A DNA stretch of 64,000 bases from positions 20,050,135 to 20,114,134 of the forward strand of contig CANTUZ010000012.1 of NCBI GenBank assembly GCA_947846985.1. Direction: 5' to 3'. A program made the position numbers and the translations under genes. The notes under the pieces are model-generated. The model was not told the DNA's origin. It saw only the letters and a list, made by a program, of their open reading frames with translations, and made no database searches. Positions 1 through 11,632 of the stretch are shown here, piece by piece; the first letter of the stretch is position 1, and each line of letters begins with the position of its first letter. The DNA is from Fratercula arctica (lineage: Eukaryota > Chordata > Aves > Charadriiformes > Alcidae).

Positions 1-1392
1 TCTTCAAGCATGAAATTCCACTTGACCCTATTAAGGCTTTCTCAGCATCAGATATGTACACCGCAGAGTGGATAATGTTCATAACTCATTTCACATTACC
101 CCTGGGTGGTGCCGGTGGAGAAATCCTGTCTAGTCTAATGCAATCAAAGCTGTGAATATGAGGAAATTGAAACATCTGACCAAGTTTCTCTGGTGTGCCC
201 CAGGAGGCGTGACATGAGAGATGCAGGTCAGAAAGACGGGGGGACAAAGGCATCTCTCCAGGGACGTGTGTGCTGTGGAGGACAGATGTCCCAGCAACGT
301 CGCCAGCAGCGCTGGGGTGCCTTGGCTGGGCAGGTCACCTCAGCGAATTTCTTATGCCTGCTCTGGAGTTCGAAGGTGCAGCTGCCGTTTGTGTAAACTT
401 GCCTGAGCTAACCCGAGAGCAGGGCACCTGAGCACAAAGAGCCGTCGTGCTGTGGGCTGGTGGAGCTCCTCTGTGCCCGGCTGCATGAATATTTGAATCC
501 ACTCAAACGGTACGGTGGTACGGAGGGGGAGAGCGCACGCTCTGGGGTGGGTGCTGCATGCTGGGGTAGACCCGAGGGTGGGGGCTCGCTCTCTGCCTCC
601 TGCATTCCCCGGGGGTGCAGGGTCACAGCCATGCAGAGCCTGCACAGACGGTGACTCTACAGGACCCAGCTCCTCTTGCCACTCAGTGTGGGCACGTGCA
701 GGGATGTCTGTCCGGACATTAGTCCTCAGTATAGACAAAAAAAGGCATTTCCTTGGGCAGTTTTTTTCCTTCTGTGGCAGAATAGCTGTGGCCTTGTGCT
801 TCCAAGGGGTGGCTGAGGGCAGGGACATCCTGGTGCCTGTCCCCAAGCCCTTTCGTCACTCTGCGGTGCGAGAGCAGTAAGCCCAGTTTCCAAGGCCGTC
901 CCCTCTCTCTCCATCTCCAGTTCTCTCCCTCCTTCCCGCGGCAGGCACACCAGGCCCCAGCTCTGCAGCCACAGGGCATAGAACAGGATTTACTGCGCGC
1001 ACAGAGTGCCTTGAGCCAGCACAGACCTGCCCAAGGGGACTCCAGTCTTGCCTGTCATGGTGCCTTGGGTCAGGAGATTCCACCCCCTCAACGCTAAGTC
1101 CCTTAGAAGCTGCTGAGATTTATAACTTAATTTTCTCCATGTTTCCCATTTTTTCCATCCTGAGATCAGTTTAAGAGAGAGAAAATTTTTCTGGTTATTG
1201 TTGTTTTGAGGACAGAGGTATTACCTCCAGAGGATATCTGGGGAATTTATTCTTTCAAAGTTTTTGGTACTTTTAAGGGTTCAGGGTACAAAATACCTTT
1301 TATGGGAGTTACCTACAAAAATTTCCCAGTACTGAATGGAGAAGGCAGTTTACATGTCTTTGTGACAAAGCCAGCTACTAAAGAAGTATAAT
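1..1392. other. Gene-free, moderately GC-rich non-coding block
   Basis: No recognisable gene. Both strands carry overlapping open stretches (the longest is 164 codons on the minus strand, 352-846), but their composition is what GC-rich non-coding DNA gives by chance and none resembles a protein family I know. G-rich runs occur around 530-590. There is no CpG island: GC is raised but CpG is sparse. The block ends at the left copy of the direct repeat flanking the first CR1 element. Confidence 0.6.
1384..1392. repeat. Left copy of putative CR1 target-site duplication
   Basis: AAGTATAAT at 1384-1392 is repeated exactly at 1655-1663, immediately after the CR1 terminal octamer. The pair brackets the element with no gap on the right and allows an element start at 1393. 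CR1 copies usually show no or very short duplications, so a 9-bp one is notable. Chance matching in AT-rich flanks is possible. Confidence 0.5.
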
Positions 1393-1654
1393 TAATGTAA
1401 TGGTTTCAAACCAAAAGAGGGTAGATTTAGATTAGATATTAGGAAGAAATTCTTTCCTATGAGGGTGGTGAGGCACTGGAACAGGTTGCCCAGAGAAGCC
1501 GTGGATGCCCCATCCCTGGAAGTGTTCAAGGCCAGGCTGGATGGGGCTTTGAGCAGCCTGGTCTAGTGGGAGGTGTCCCTGCCCATGGCAGGGGGGTTGG
1601 AACAAGATGATCTTTAAGGTCCCTTCCAACCCAAACCAGTCTGTGATTCTGTGT
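1393..1654 (+). mobile_element. CR1 LINE 3' end, 5'-truncated, plus strand
   Basis: This is the 3' terminal part of a chicken-repeat-1 non-LTR retrotransposon. The signature runs in order: an AGAGGGTAGATTTAGATTAG block at 1415-1434, the AGGCACTGGAACAGGTTGCC block near 1470-1490, the GAAGTGTTCAAGGCCAGGCT block near 1520-1540, the GGTCCCTTCCAACCCAAACC block near 1618-1638, and the family's 3' terminal octamer ATTCTGTG at 1646-1653. Only the untranslated tail is present, which is the usual 5' truncation from incomplete reverse transcription. CR1 mobilises through its own reverse transcriptase and endonuclease, neither of which is encoded here, so the copy is inert. A 9-bp direct repeat borders it (see separate entry). 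The family assignment is secure; the subfamily was not resolved by eye. Confidence 0.95.
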
Positions 1655-1663
1655 AAGTATAAT
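1655..1663. repeat. Right copy of putative CR1 target-site duplication
   Basis: Exact repeat of AAGTATAAT found at 1384-1392, abutting the 3' end of the plus-strand CR1 element. Confidence 0.5.
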
Positions 1664-1822
1664 GAGTTTAAGCATAAAAATTAGAATTTTATTATATGTA
1701 ACTGTATTGTAAAATTGTATGTAAACAAAAGTCAGCTATGAAATCCAGGACTTTGTTAAATGCATCTCTGAAAGAAATTAAAGAAGTCATATGTCTTCTT
1801 TCCTCCTTGTCTCCCTTTGCAG

Positions 1823-1979
1823 GCTACTTGAACTCAGAATTAACCTTCTGGTCAGGACCCTCATCTGCATATAATGTTGTATCTCCTCTATAGCCTTGGA
1901 ATTCGTCTAGAGGCTACTAGGCTGATGTACTCCTCACGCTCCAGCACTCCGCTGATGCTGGGAAGAAGACACCATGAAG
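1823..1979 (+). other. Candidate 5' untranslated exon ending in a Kozak ATG
   Basis: A pyrimidine-rich tract with TTTGCAG (1801-1822) gives a strong 3' splice site, and AAG|GTACGT at 1977-1985 gives a strong 5' splice site, enclosing 157 nt. All three frames hold stops over most of the segment, so it cannot be an internal coding exon. Its last nine bases are ACCATGAAG, an ATG in near-ideal Kozak context followed by one codon and the donor. That layout fits a leader exon that starts translation, with the protein continuing in a downstream phase-0 exon. Several earlier ATGs in the segment would act as upstream ORFs. No promoter or transcript evidence is available from the sequence, so a pseudo-exon is still the default alternative. 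Confidence 0.25.
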
Positions 1980-4900
1980 GTACGTTTAAATCCTTCTATG
2001 CTTTTATTTAATGGCCAAACTCTAAGCTTGCTCTTGGCCCCTCAGCTTTGCAGTGCTGGGGCCCACCGCAGGCGAGAGGGTCTCCAGGCTGGTTTCTCAC
2101 TGAAGGAAACAGTTATTTGGTTGGAAGGCTCCAGGACATGCTGCCTGTGCCTGTCAGGGACGTTTTTGCAGTGGTGTTTTTGCCTGTTTTGGACATTTCT
2201 GCTCTTGTGGATTTTGTCCTTTATGCTCCTAAATATTTTCAGATCCTTTGATTAAAATTGCTGTATACAAGATGCGGAGTATTATTCTTCCATTGCTGGT
2301 TCTCTTAAAATACAAGGCATTACTCTCTGCCTACAAACACTAAAACCCAGAGCACTGTTGTTTCCTTCTCCATAATTAGGTATTTTTGCCAGAGTTTCAA
2401 CTGTTGTGACAGCAGTAATTCCTTCTGAAATCATTGGAACTTACTGTATGCCTTGAAAAGGAGGTGAGAGAAAGGAGAGAATGGTGATATCTCTCAATTT
2501 TTATTGGGTCTCTTCTAAAGTGATGCTCTAGCAGGGATTGATGACTGGGTATTTCTAGTCTTACATTTTCTAGCTCAGTGAGTTTCAGTGTGGAAGAGAC
2601 CACAAACTTGGTCTCGCGCAAGAGACATGATGGACAGACTAGAAAATAAATAGTTTGCAAAACTCTTCCTCCCCCAGGTTTTGCAGAATAATACTTTTCC
2701 CATTGCTGTTCAGCAGAAGTCGCATTAGCTTAGCTGGATGTGATGGCTTAGCTGTATTGCCTTAATTAAAGCAGTTAAAATGTTTATTCACAAAGTGCCA
2801 GTGTGCCTGGGATATGTGTTTGGAAAGAATAAAAACGGGCTTTCCATAGAGGATGCTTTTTTTGAAGGATGTTTATAGCCCTCTCCCCAGGTGTACTCCC
2901 TTTCTGAACACATCCAATTTTTTCAGTTATCACTGGCTCTTCGCCTTGATGATTGATAACAACGCAAAACCAAATAGTTATTTAACCATTAAAAAAAAAA
3001 AAGCCTTTCAAAACAAGCCTTGAATAATGGCTCACTTTGTATGAGTAGGGAGTAGGATTTTTCCGGGCTGTCTGAACCAAAATTAACCTGCTTCCTTCTG
3101 TGTCAGGGAGGACATAATGGATGGCTCTCGGGGCTGGCAGGTTACTCCTGCCTGTCTGCCCAAAGTTACTCCTTCGAATCTGGGCCAAGCTGACACAACT
3201 TGAAAGTTACCCTCAGGCAACATTCAGGACAGTATTTGATGATTTTTGGGCTGAGTCCTACTCTCTCTGGGCATATGTTCACACAACAAAAATATGCTCC
3301 CCTTCCCTGACTTGACACTAATTGCTCAGCCAAGAAGTGAAGGATTCTGACTGATTTAAGCATGTGCGTGAAGCCATCATTCTTAAGCACAAAAATCAGC
3401 AGCAGGTAACATATACTTAGCTACACTTTAAGTGCAGAAGTATACTTTAAACATGTGCTGAGGTGATGTCCTGAGAAAGGATACCTTCTGGGTCCAGGCT
3501 GTGAGCTGTCATTTCTTACTTTGAGCTCACTTGTCGAAAATGATGAGACAACACACGGGAACAGGTACCCGTGGCATCCACAACTTTTCCATTAGGAACA
3601 ATGAGAAATCCAGGGTCATCAGTGAGGCACTTTATGGAACAAGTAACATTCTCATTCGTCTGCTCTGCATCTCCTGGGGGATTTCTTTTGTTTCCCCTCC
3701 CCTTAAGTTAGCCAGCTGGAGCCTTGGAAACTTTTCTCTGTGTTTTTATTTAAAATCTCCAAATTTATCAGACAGAAAACTAACTCTGCAAAGAAAACTA
3801 GGCAGCCCCATGCTGCATGATCACTAGCTCCAACACAAAGAAGGGTGAGCGCAGGAACCTGTGCCTGCAGAAATGGGTTTTAAACATTTTTTTTTAAAAT
3901 TAATTTTTTGACTTTGACTTTAACTCTTTGTTTTTAGACTGTGTGTGGTTTTTGATACATACATTTGGCTGTCCTGAAATGTGACTTCTTGGTGCTCTGT
4001 ATGAGGGATGTGTTTCTGTTAGTGACCACCTCCCTAACCTTCTGCTCTATGGCCACCTTCTGTGGGGAGTCTCTATTTTCTTCCACGTCCCTAGGAGAAA
4101 TGCCAGCAGCGTAGGTCCAAGAGGCAAATTTTTGGGGTCCTCCCTACAAGTGCATCTGCTTTGTGATGATTTTTCAACTACAATTAGTTTCTTCAAATCA
4201 CTAAGCTGAAACCAAACCACCTGTTCTTAGCACATTAAGTGTTTACCTTGTTGATCTTGTATCATTTGATCTCCTTTATCAGGACTAGCAAGTCAAAAAC
4301 CCTACAGAAGGCTAAGTATATGACCCTTCTCACTGAAACATGTATTTTCCTTAAGAAAGGTAACAGCTGCTTGAAAAGATGTATTTTTTTTTTCCATAAA
4401 ACCATGTTGTTTGACATCACAGCACCTTTAATTGCTCTTTTTTTAGCTGCGTCCTGTATCAGCTGCTTCATTATTTTCTCCTGGTTTCACATTGGGCTGA
4501 GAACTCTATAATCATATCTGGGTCAGCTCATTTATCCCTGTTAAATATTGACGCTAAATATTTAAATATTAATTATTGATACTAATGGGTGAAATGTAGA
4601 GTTGATGACTGTACCAGACTGCTGGCCCTAAAGCAGGCCAGGCAGCCTTGCAGCCCTCACAGGGGGGCTCCTGGCAAAGAGCCGGGGACCTGTGCGGCTG
4701 AAGAAGAGGATGGGCTCAAAAGAGGACCTGCCTCCGGTGTACAAAACCCCTCTGTCCAATCAGTCCATTCCAATCACATGCTTGTTTTTTGTTTTGACGG
4801 GGCCCGAAAACTATTTAGGAGTCATAACAATGGCATCAGTACTCCCAGGTGAGACCATGGTTGTGGCGTTCTGTGGTTTCAGGCACTTTTACTGAAATCA

Positions 4901-5929
4901 GACTCCTTTCTGATCAGCGTCCCTGGGTGATAAATGTAGGGCGATTCATCAATGGCGCTAGGAGACATCTCGCCAGTGAAGCAGCTGTAGTTACATCTAT
5001 TTGGAAAGTGAAATCAGATCCCATAGGTACTATATGTGGATGAAAAATAGACAAGGAGTTTGTTCCAAGGTTTCCTCCTTTTGTATTTCCAAGGGTGTGT
5101 GCGTGTGTGAAGTGCCCAGCAACACCAAACAGGTGCTCTTTACTTCCTTGCCCTGTTTCTACTCATACATTTTTTACTCCAATTGCTCTGTCAGGGGCTC
5201 TCCTACTTGTTAGCCGAATTAAGGCAATCCTGAATCGGAAGGTCTGCTATCACCAGGTTGACCTATATCAGCCAGTTGTATTACTTTAATTTCTTCACAT
5301 GACCTCTTGCTCTTGCCTGACAGCCTTCTAGTACGTGGATGTTTTGTAGTGGAAAGGTGCCCAGAGAGGAAGAAAAAAATTACCACTCACCGAGAATGTG
5401 AATCATGAAAAGCTTTCCCAGAGCTGTCCATTCTTAATTTCCTGTGGTCGGTCTGTTAGCAGCGTTGCTGGTGAAAAGCCAATATGATCTGTGTTGCTGT
5501 TTCAAAACAAATGCCTCTTTATCCGGTAAGGTTATGTGTTCTCTCAGCTTTCCAGGCAATTCTACCAGGAAAGAAAGGAAAATCAAATGGCATTCTTCTC
5601 TTCTTTTTTTTTGCTTTCATATTATTTTCCTCACTGTTGGAAGTAAAAATGCTTAAAAAAATATTTAGTGCTTACAAATAGTAATAGTAACAGTATTATA
5701 TAGAGATACCTTGTCTGTAAATCAGAGGTGACAGTCAACCTGGAGTACAAGCAAAAAAATGTGCAAATGGCTTTATTGAAAATCAATGTGCATTTGTAAG
5801 TGAGGATTGGTTTTAAATCCTTTGTGTTCGTTGCTGGTTTTATAGTGATGACACTTGCAGTGATGCTACAGCTTTGTTTCCAAGAGTTAGTCTTAAAGTG
5901 CTAGAGCAGGTAACTGAGTTTCCCCTTAC
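1980..5929. other. Gene-free non-coding block
   Basis: Unique-looking DNA with short A/T runs (for example an A12 run at 2991-3002 and T-rich sequence at 3888-3909). Open stretches of up to 98 codons exist but show no family resemblance. No repeat family was recognised. Confidence 0.5.
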
Positions 5930-5965
5930 CATTTTCTTTTTCTGCCTGCCCAAGCTGCCATCATG
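5930..5965 (-). other. Candidate 36-nt microexon, minus strand
   Basis: Read on the minus strand, a pyrimidine-rich CTTCCTCTTCCTCAAG precedes 5965 and ATG|GTAAGGGG follows 5930, enclosing 36 nt. The segment is open in phase 0-0 as the 12 residues HDGSLGRQKKKM. Both splice sites match consensus well, although the acceptor ends in AAG rather than CAG. The basic Lys-rich tail is compatible with a regulated microexon but proves nothing. No flanking exons were recognised on this strand nearby. Confidence 0.15.
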
Positions 5966-8900
5966 CTTGAGGAAGAGGAAGCCGCATGGCAAATGCTTTT
6001 GTAGTTGACAGTATCACATATGGTATAGACAAGTTAGTGAACGCAAGTAGGACACCATTCACTGGGCACGGCTGGCAATCACCTCCCCGTGCCTGGTGGA
6101 ATATCGCCCTTGTGGAGGACATAATGTAAAGCAGGAGGGTGAGATGAAGCTTGGTGCTGGGCTGTCCTCCTCGGGACACTTGGTCTATTTCCATGCACGT
6201 AACGCTTCTGACACCTTGGTGGTGGCAAGTTTTCCAGCAGCAGTTTAAACCATTCGTGTCTCTGGTGGTTTGCTCCCTGCACAGAAAAAAAATACACGTG
6301 TGCCTCAGCCAGTCCGGTGAAGTCGGGCATAGCTCAAATTGATGTCAAAGGCAGATTTGCATTAAAACGCTGAGTTTGAGGTGGGGCAGCTAAGATGTTG
6401 GCATATGAACTTTCCTGTGACTCTATTGCAGAGTGGGCAGCCTCCTGCAGAGGGATGGCAGTGAGCAGGTGGAGGTGGCAATCCTGTTAAGTGGCTGCAG
6501 CCTTGTGCTCGGGGGCACCACTCCCAGGTGGAGGTCTTACTGGATCCAGGTGTCAGAAGAACAATTTAGGGATCCCTCAGCTGAGTGGGTCTGCAAAGGT
6601 CACAGGGTGTTCCTAGTCTGCAGCTCCTCAGGATGGATCTTCTAAGAAAAGGTAGGTTACTTCTTTTTCTTAATACAGTTTTATATTTTTGAATTCAGTT
6701 ATATATTTCTGTGTGTCACCTCCCTGTTGGACAACTGTTTTCCAGTAATTTCCACTGCCGTCTGTGTTTTCTTCTGGTATCTCCTTACCAAAATGTGGCC
6801 AGGTCCAGGGTCAGAACAGCAGCAGTCTCTGTTACAGTGCTGTGGCCCAAACCTGACGGTCTGACTTCCAGGTTTTGTAATGTGCTGCTTCTGCTTTCCA
6901 TTCCTCCCCGTCCAAAACTCCTTTTTCCCCCCACGTCTCCATGAATCTCTTATTAGCCTTACCTACTTCATTTTTAGTTTATGCAATCTGGTGGACTTCC
7001 AAGGTTGTTTTTCCTCAGTCAAGCTCTCTCCTGTATTGTTATTCCATCCATGTGTACACTATAAACTTCAGGTGGCCTTTCCCTGCGCACATCTATCAGC
7101 TCCGTGTGGATCTCTGGAAATGCTAAATCACAGAATTGCTGTAATCAGGTCTGTGTGCTCGGCACAGTCACCAGAGATCGAGCCAGGCTAAGGTGCGTTT
7201 TTAGAAACTGAGTAATAGAAGTTGAGTAAAAAATGTTTCATCTAGGGAGTGTGGTAATAGTCTGTCAAGAAAAAGGACTATTCTAACCTTTCTAAAAAAT
7301 ACGAGGAGACCATCCATCTTGTGACTGGAGACTAAAACAGGGAATGCTGCTCTTATTTGACTTCTGCCTGATCGTCTAAGCCCTCTCACATACATGCCAT
7401 ACACTGACGTTATTTATACTTTCACATCTTGGTATGTATATATTACTCCATCTGTGGTTTTTTCCTCTTAGTCTTTACCATTCTGCATTAGGATTGCACT
7501 TGAATACAAACCTGTAAAATAAGTCAAGCCATCTGTTTCACTACTTGAAATACAGTACGATGTATTTTTTGGACAGGACTCCTTGCTAATGTTTTTTTCA
7601 GGTTTTCTTACAAGGTACATTCATAGGTTACACATTGTGCCTAGAAACGTTATCTCAAGTTAACGATCTACTGACTTGTTAACACAAGACTGAATTAAAA
7701 AGAAAAGCAAAATGTTTGCTGTAATCAAATGAACTTGTTTTATCCTTGGTCACTTTATCTGAGTAACATTACATATGAACTGGTAGCAGCTCTGTGGGCA
7801 CAGTGAAGGGTTTCTCTAGAATTTCTGAGAAGAATGGTAAAAAACATTACTCTTGACCTAGCATGTGAAACATAAAATACATTCTCAAAGCAGTCTATTG
7901 TTAATTATGTTCTGTGCTCAATGTGTTGACTGAAAAACCCCTATCACCTATGCTGCTGTATCAAGAAAGGATTCTGTAAGATGCTTCCTTTAGCTTCAGA
8001 AACCATTCTATCAGCAAAGGCAATCCCTTTGAAAAGACAAGGGAATGAGAGAGAAATCAAAATGAGAGATACTACTTCAGATGATATGTTTGAATCCTAT
8101 CCTAGCTGCTTACAAAATACCAATTTCCAAAAGGAAAAAAGTTAGAAAAAGCTTTCATGTTCTGCTGTCGGAGATACCACGGCTCATTAGCACCTCTTCT
8201 CAAAGAGGAATGAATTAAGGACAGCTGACTTGGATGCCGCAATGACGAACATGGCATAGAGAATCAGGGGAGAAGAAAGCTACCAAAACATGGTGAATTT
8301 GGTGTAAGAAGTCCTTCAGGGCATACATGAAATGAGATAGAAAGCTTCACATAATATGAGTATTTTTAGAGCAGAGGGAGGAAAAAATGTTGTTTCTCAC
8401 TCAGTTAATGTACCGGAATGAACCAGTGCTACGGGTGTTCGGTTGATGACTGTAGCTACCGCTCCACCAAACTATGAACCTTTCTAAAGCTCCTTTGTGG
8501 CTGAGGTATTGAGTCCCATCTGATAATCAGCAGGATTTTGGATATATCTGTTCTACATGATGCAATTACTTGAGCTAGCTGTAAATTGGGAGATAAAATA
8601 CCAGAAATAGTTGAGCTGCAAAACCGCGGCGTATGTGGAGAGCTACTTAATCCCGCTGGGCAAACAAAATAGCGCTTCTTTTATGCAAGTTAACTGCTGT
8701 CTAGACATACCTGTAGCCTCCTAAACCACTTAGTACTTCTGAAAGTTTTACCACTATACTCATCAGTCATTTTATATGCTTTAGAAAGCCATGCAATGAC
8801 TGTTTAATTATGCAAAGTGAAGGTATAATTAAATTTCACTGGAACTGTGGGGATTTGAATATGATGAAATAAAATGGGTTTAGTTTTACAGGCTCAGCCT

Positions 8901-9720
8901 GCCACAGAGGACTGACAAAGCCTTTTGGTTTTCTTTTTTCATATCTGTAATTCTCTCTGGGGCAATGGAGAGTTCGGGCCCAAGGTGGCTTTCTGTCTTT
9001 GTGACAGGCGGTGTAGATGTACACTCGTAAAAGTTAGATGTTGCCAAGCGCAACTCAAAGATGAGATTTGCTTTTCTCTAGGAAAGCTGCCAGCACTGTT
9101 AATACGTACATCTGGAAGTTCTCGAAACCTGGTAATGAGGACAGTGGTAAAAGCCAAATAAAGAGTCAAAATAAGCAGATCTATAGTACAACTTTCAAAA
9201 ATAGTAGCATGAAACTGGGCGCCTAGGCGTGTGGCCTGAGTGTATAATACCGCCTCTTCACAACCATAAGAGCTGCAAGCTCAGCAGTTCTGGAAAATCA
9301 GGCTGCTTGCTTAAAAAAATGGATGCAAGAGATTGGCTTTTCCCTGATATTTGGAGCTTTTAATCTTCCTCCTCCAGCCTTCGAACGGCAGAGCTGGCTG
9401 AGTACCTTCTGCGCACCGCTGGGCTGGTTACCACGCAGGGTAGCGTGCTAGTGATTTGCTTTTGCTTTCCTCCTCCTGATTTAAGACCCACTTTGGAGAG
9501 GACAAATTGAAAACATAATGAGTTTAAAATTCAAATTAAATACTAGTTGAGGTATTGTTGCTTTTTCAACCAATGGATCAGAGACTGAGGAGGGGAAAAA
9601 TGGCTGAGAGGGAAGGAAAACACGGTGGAAATGCAGTATTACTTCTCTAGGTGAGGCTTTCCTGAGTGGTGCTTAGCGATGGTGGGCTGGCAGGTGCTGG
9701 CTTCGCTCTGTCTTCAACTA
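5966..9720. other. Gene-free non-coding block
   Basis: Apart from the 6432-6651 candidate, nothing is recognisable. Sequence is AT-moderate with scattered CpG. Open stretches on both strands are short and unremarkable. Confidence 0.5.
6432..6651 (+). other. Candidate exon or chance GC-rich open stretch
   Basis: A CTCTATTGCAG acceptor precedes 6432 and AAAAG|GTAGGTT follows 6651, enclosing 220 nt. One frame is open for about 70 codons from the acceptor and meets TAA at 6643-6645, six bases before the donor. A stop that close to a donor is tolerable only for a penultimate exon. The stretch is GC-richer than its surroundings. The predicted peptide has no motif I recognise. Confidence 0.15.
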
Positions 9721-9742
9721 TGCTTATCTTCAAAGATAAGCA
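9721..9742. promoter_or_regulatory. Perfect palindrome with two opposed GATA motifs
   Basis: TGCTTATCTT at 9721-9730 is separated by CA from its exact reverse complement AAGATAAGCA at 9733-9742. Each arm contains the WGATAR consensus (AGATAA), one on each strand, giving a closely spaced inverted pair. GATA-family zinc fingers are known to bind palindromic and double sites with higher affinity. The sequence shows the motif only; occupancy is inference. Confidence 0.4.
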
Positions 9743-10084
9743 GAGAGGAGGGGAGGTGTTTTGTGGCATGGTTGCCTACTAGTGCAAGTGTATCATACAA
9801 TGATATAAAATACGTGAATTGCATTACATAGGTGTAAAGGGCAAACTTACATCACGACTTTTATTTCTTATGACGTTGTCTGATTTTCACTGTTGGGTCT
9901 GAAGTTTTCAACCTGGTTGAAAACTGGCTGGAGCTGGACTTTTTTTGTGCACTTTAAAAAATGTTTGACTATAACTCAGCCATTTCCAGAGTGTGTCTAA
10001 GTGGAAAAATTGCTGTGTTTTTTTCCCTCTCTCATGTGCTCTGTCTCTCTTGTGGATTTTTTTTGGTGTGTGTGGTGTTTTTAT

Positions 10085-10110
10085 TTTTTTTTTTTTTGTT
10101 GTTGTTGTTG
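10085..10110. repeat. Poly-T plus (TTG)n tract
   Basis: A run of 13 T leads into four to five GTT/TTG triplets. It is a simple microsatellite with no coding meaning. Confidence 0.9.
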
Positions 10111-11610
10111 GGGCAAGTTTCTTTTAATCATAAGAGTTCACAGAGTCATTTCATTGAGGAGAAACCCCAGCGTTTTCATCCCTTAAAAAGGATGCTTAAA
10201 ATCCAGCAGATAACCTGGAGTTGGAGGCCGTGTTGTACCTCCAAAACCTCCCAGGGTTAACAAGAGCGTGTGCTGAGGTCCATGCCAGGGCTGAAGCTCT
10301 TGCTGTGTGCTGAGTTGTTTCTTCCTCTGGCCATGGTCAGTGTCCTGGGCAGGCAGTAGCTGCTAAATTAAAATAATGAATTATGTATTTCTGCTTTAAG
10401 CATGCAGTATACCCGGGTTTGTGCTTTGTTGCCTGTATGCCCTCCCAGTCGGCCCAGAGGGTCTGTTTTCCTGGTGGGTCTTCCTCGGTGGTCATGACCA
10501 CGGTTTCTCTCCGCTTCACCTGTCGATCCAAACCTGTGTGTGAAAGGTGACTGCTGTTTGCAGCTGTATCATACGTGACACAGATTAAAGCAAGGTGGCG
10601 TGTCCTCATGGTTGTGGTTTACCTACAGAACGTAAATAATGTACTTGTAGCACAGGATTTCAGAATTATTTTAGTTATGTAGTGTCACATGAATGGGTCA
10701 GAAGTTGATATAAATGCACTAATTTGCACAGATTTTGGTGACTGGTGGATGTGTAAAATGACTATAAAAGGAACATAACAGTGGAGGAGGAAATTATTCT
10801 GACTTGTATAGCAAACAAAGCTATAGCAGGAAAATCAATACTGCTTTCTGTCTGGCAACTTCTAGTGAGAGGCTTTGGTTGCCACTCAAGCCTATGTGCT
10901 ACTAGGGATGCAGATATGTCCCTGGATAATTATTGTATTAATTTACAGTGTTCTGGGCTGCTTTTCTGGTGCACGCTGCTCTCTCTTAATGAAACATCTC
11001 AGAGATAAGCCGTGGCCCCATCCAGCTCAGAATCTGATCTGAGGGTTTTCTGAATGGCACTGGGTGTTTAGGATTATTGATTTTTCCCCTTAAAACTGTA
11101 AATAAAACTTTTTTATTTGGATGTAATCTCACAGACCCCTTAATCGTTTAAGTGAATGTTTCGGAGATACTGCGCTACGTAATTACTCACGGGTAGGGAA
11201 TGAGCGTGTGTGATGGGAAAGCCCCACTAGCGCTAACGCCTCCTGTAGCACTGCAAGGTCCCATAGTGACGTGCAGCAAACAGCTTCTCTCTTGATTATC
11301 TGTCAGCTGAGGACGAAAATGCCATTCAGCAGTGACACCCTGCCTTCGTTTCCTTCCATTCCGTTTCCTGACCTCGCCTGTGTGCAGGCTTTTTGGGAAG
11401 CATGCTTGGTTTGTGTTTATCTGTTCAAAGAGCTACCTGTGTGATGGTGGACCATCCTCTGAGAGAGCTGCGTCCTGAAGTGTCAGGTAGTTTTGACCGA
11501 CCTTGTTAGTTAATAGCTGTGGTGTATAAACCATTTACTGACTTGCCTAGCCTGCATCCAGATCCATGTGGACATTATCAGCAGCTTATTCTACGCTTAA
11601 TTATTAACAA

Positions 11611-11632
11611 ATGTTCTTTAAAAAAAGAACAT
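11611..11632. repeat. 9-bp inverted repeat around an A-rich spacer
   Basis: ATGTTCTTT at 11611-11619 pairs exactly with AAAGAACAT at 11624-11632 across a 4-base AAAA spacer. The arms hold TGTTCT and AGAACA, the steroid-receptor half-site hexamers, but in everted rather than canonical order. Confidence 0.6.

Noticed and set aside
352..846. 164-codon minus-strand open frame
   Set aside because: No domain, splice context or codon bias; overlapping frames on the other strand are similarly open.
4147..4215. GTGATGA and CTGA pair resembling a C/D snoRNA
   Set aside because: No terminal stem and no internal D'/C' boxes; the motif pair is common by chance.
7125..7160. ATCACAGAAT-like words resembling an inverted CR1 tail
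   Set aside because: The match stops after a few bases and none of the following CR1 blocks is present.
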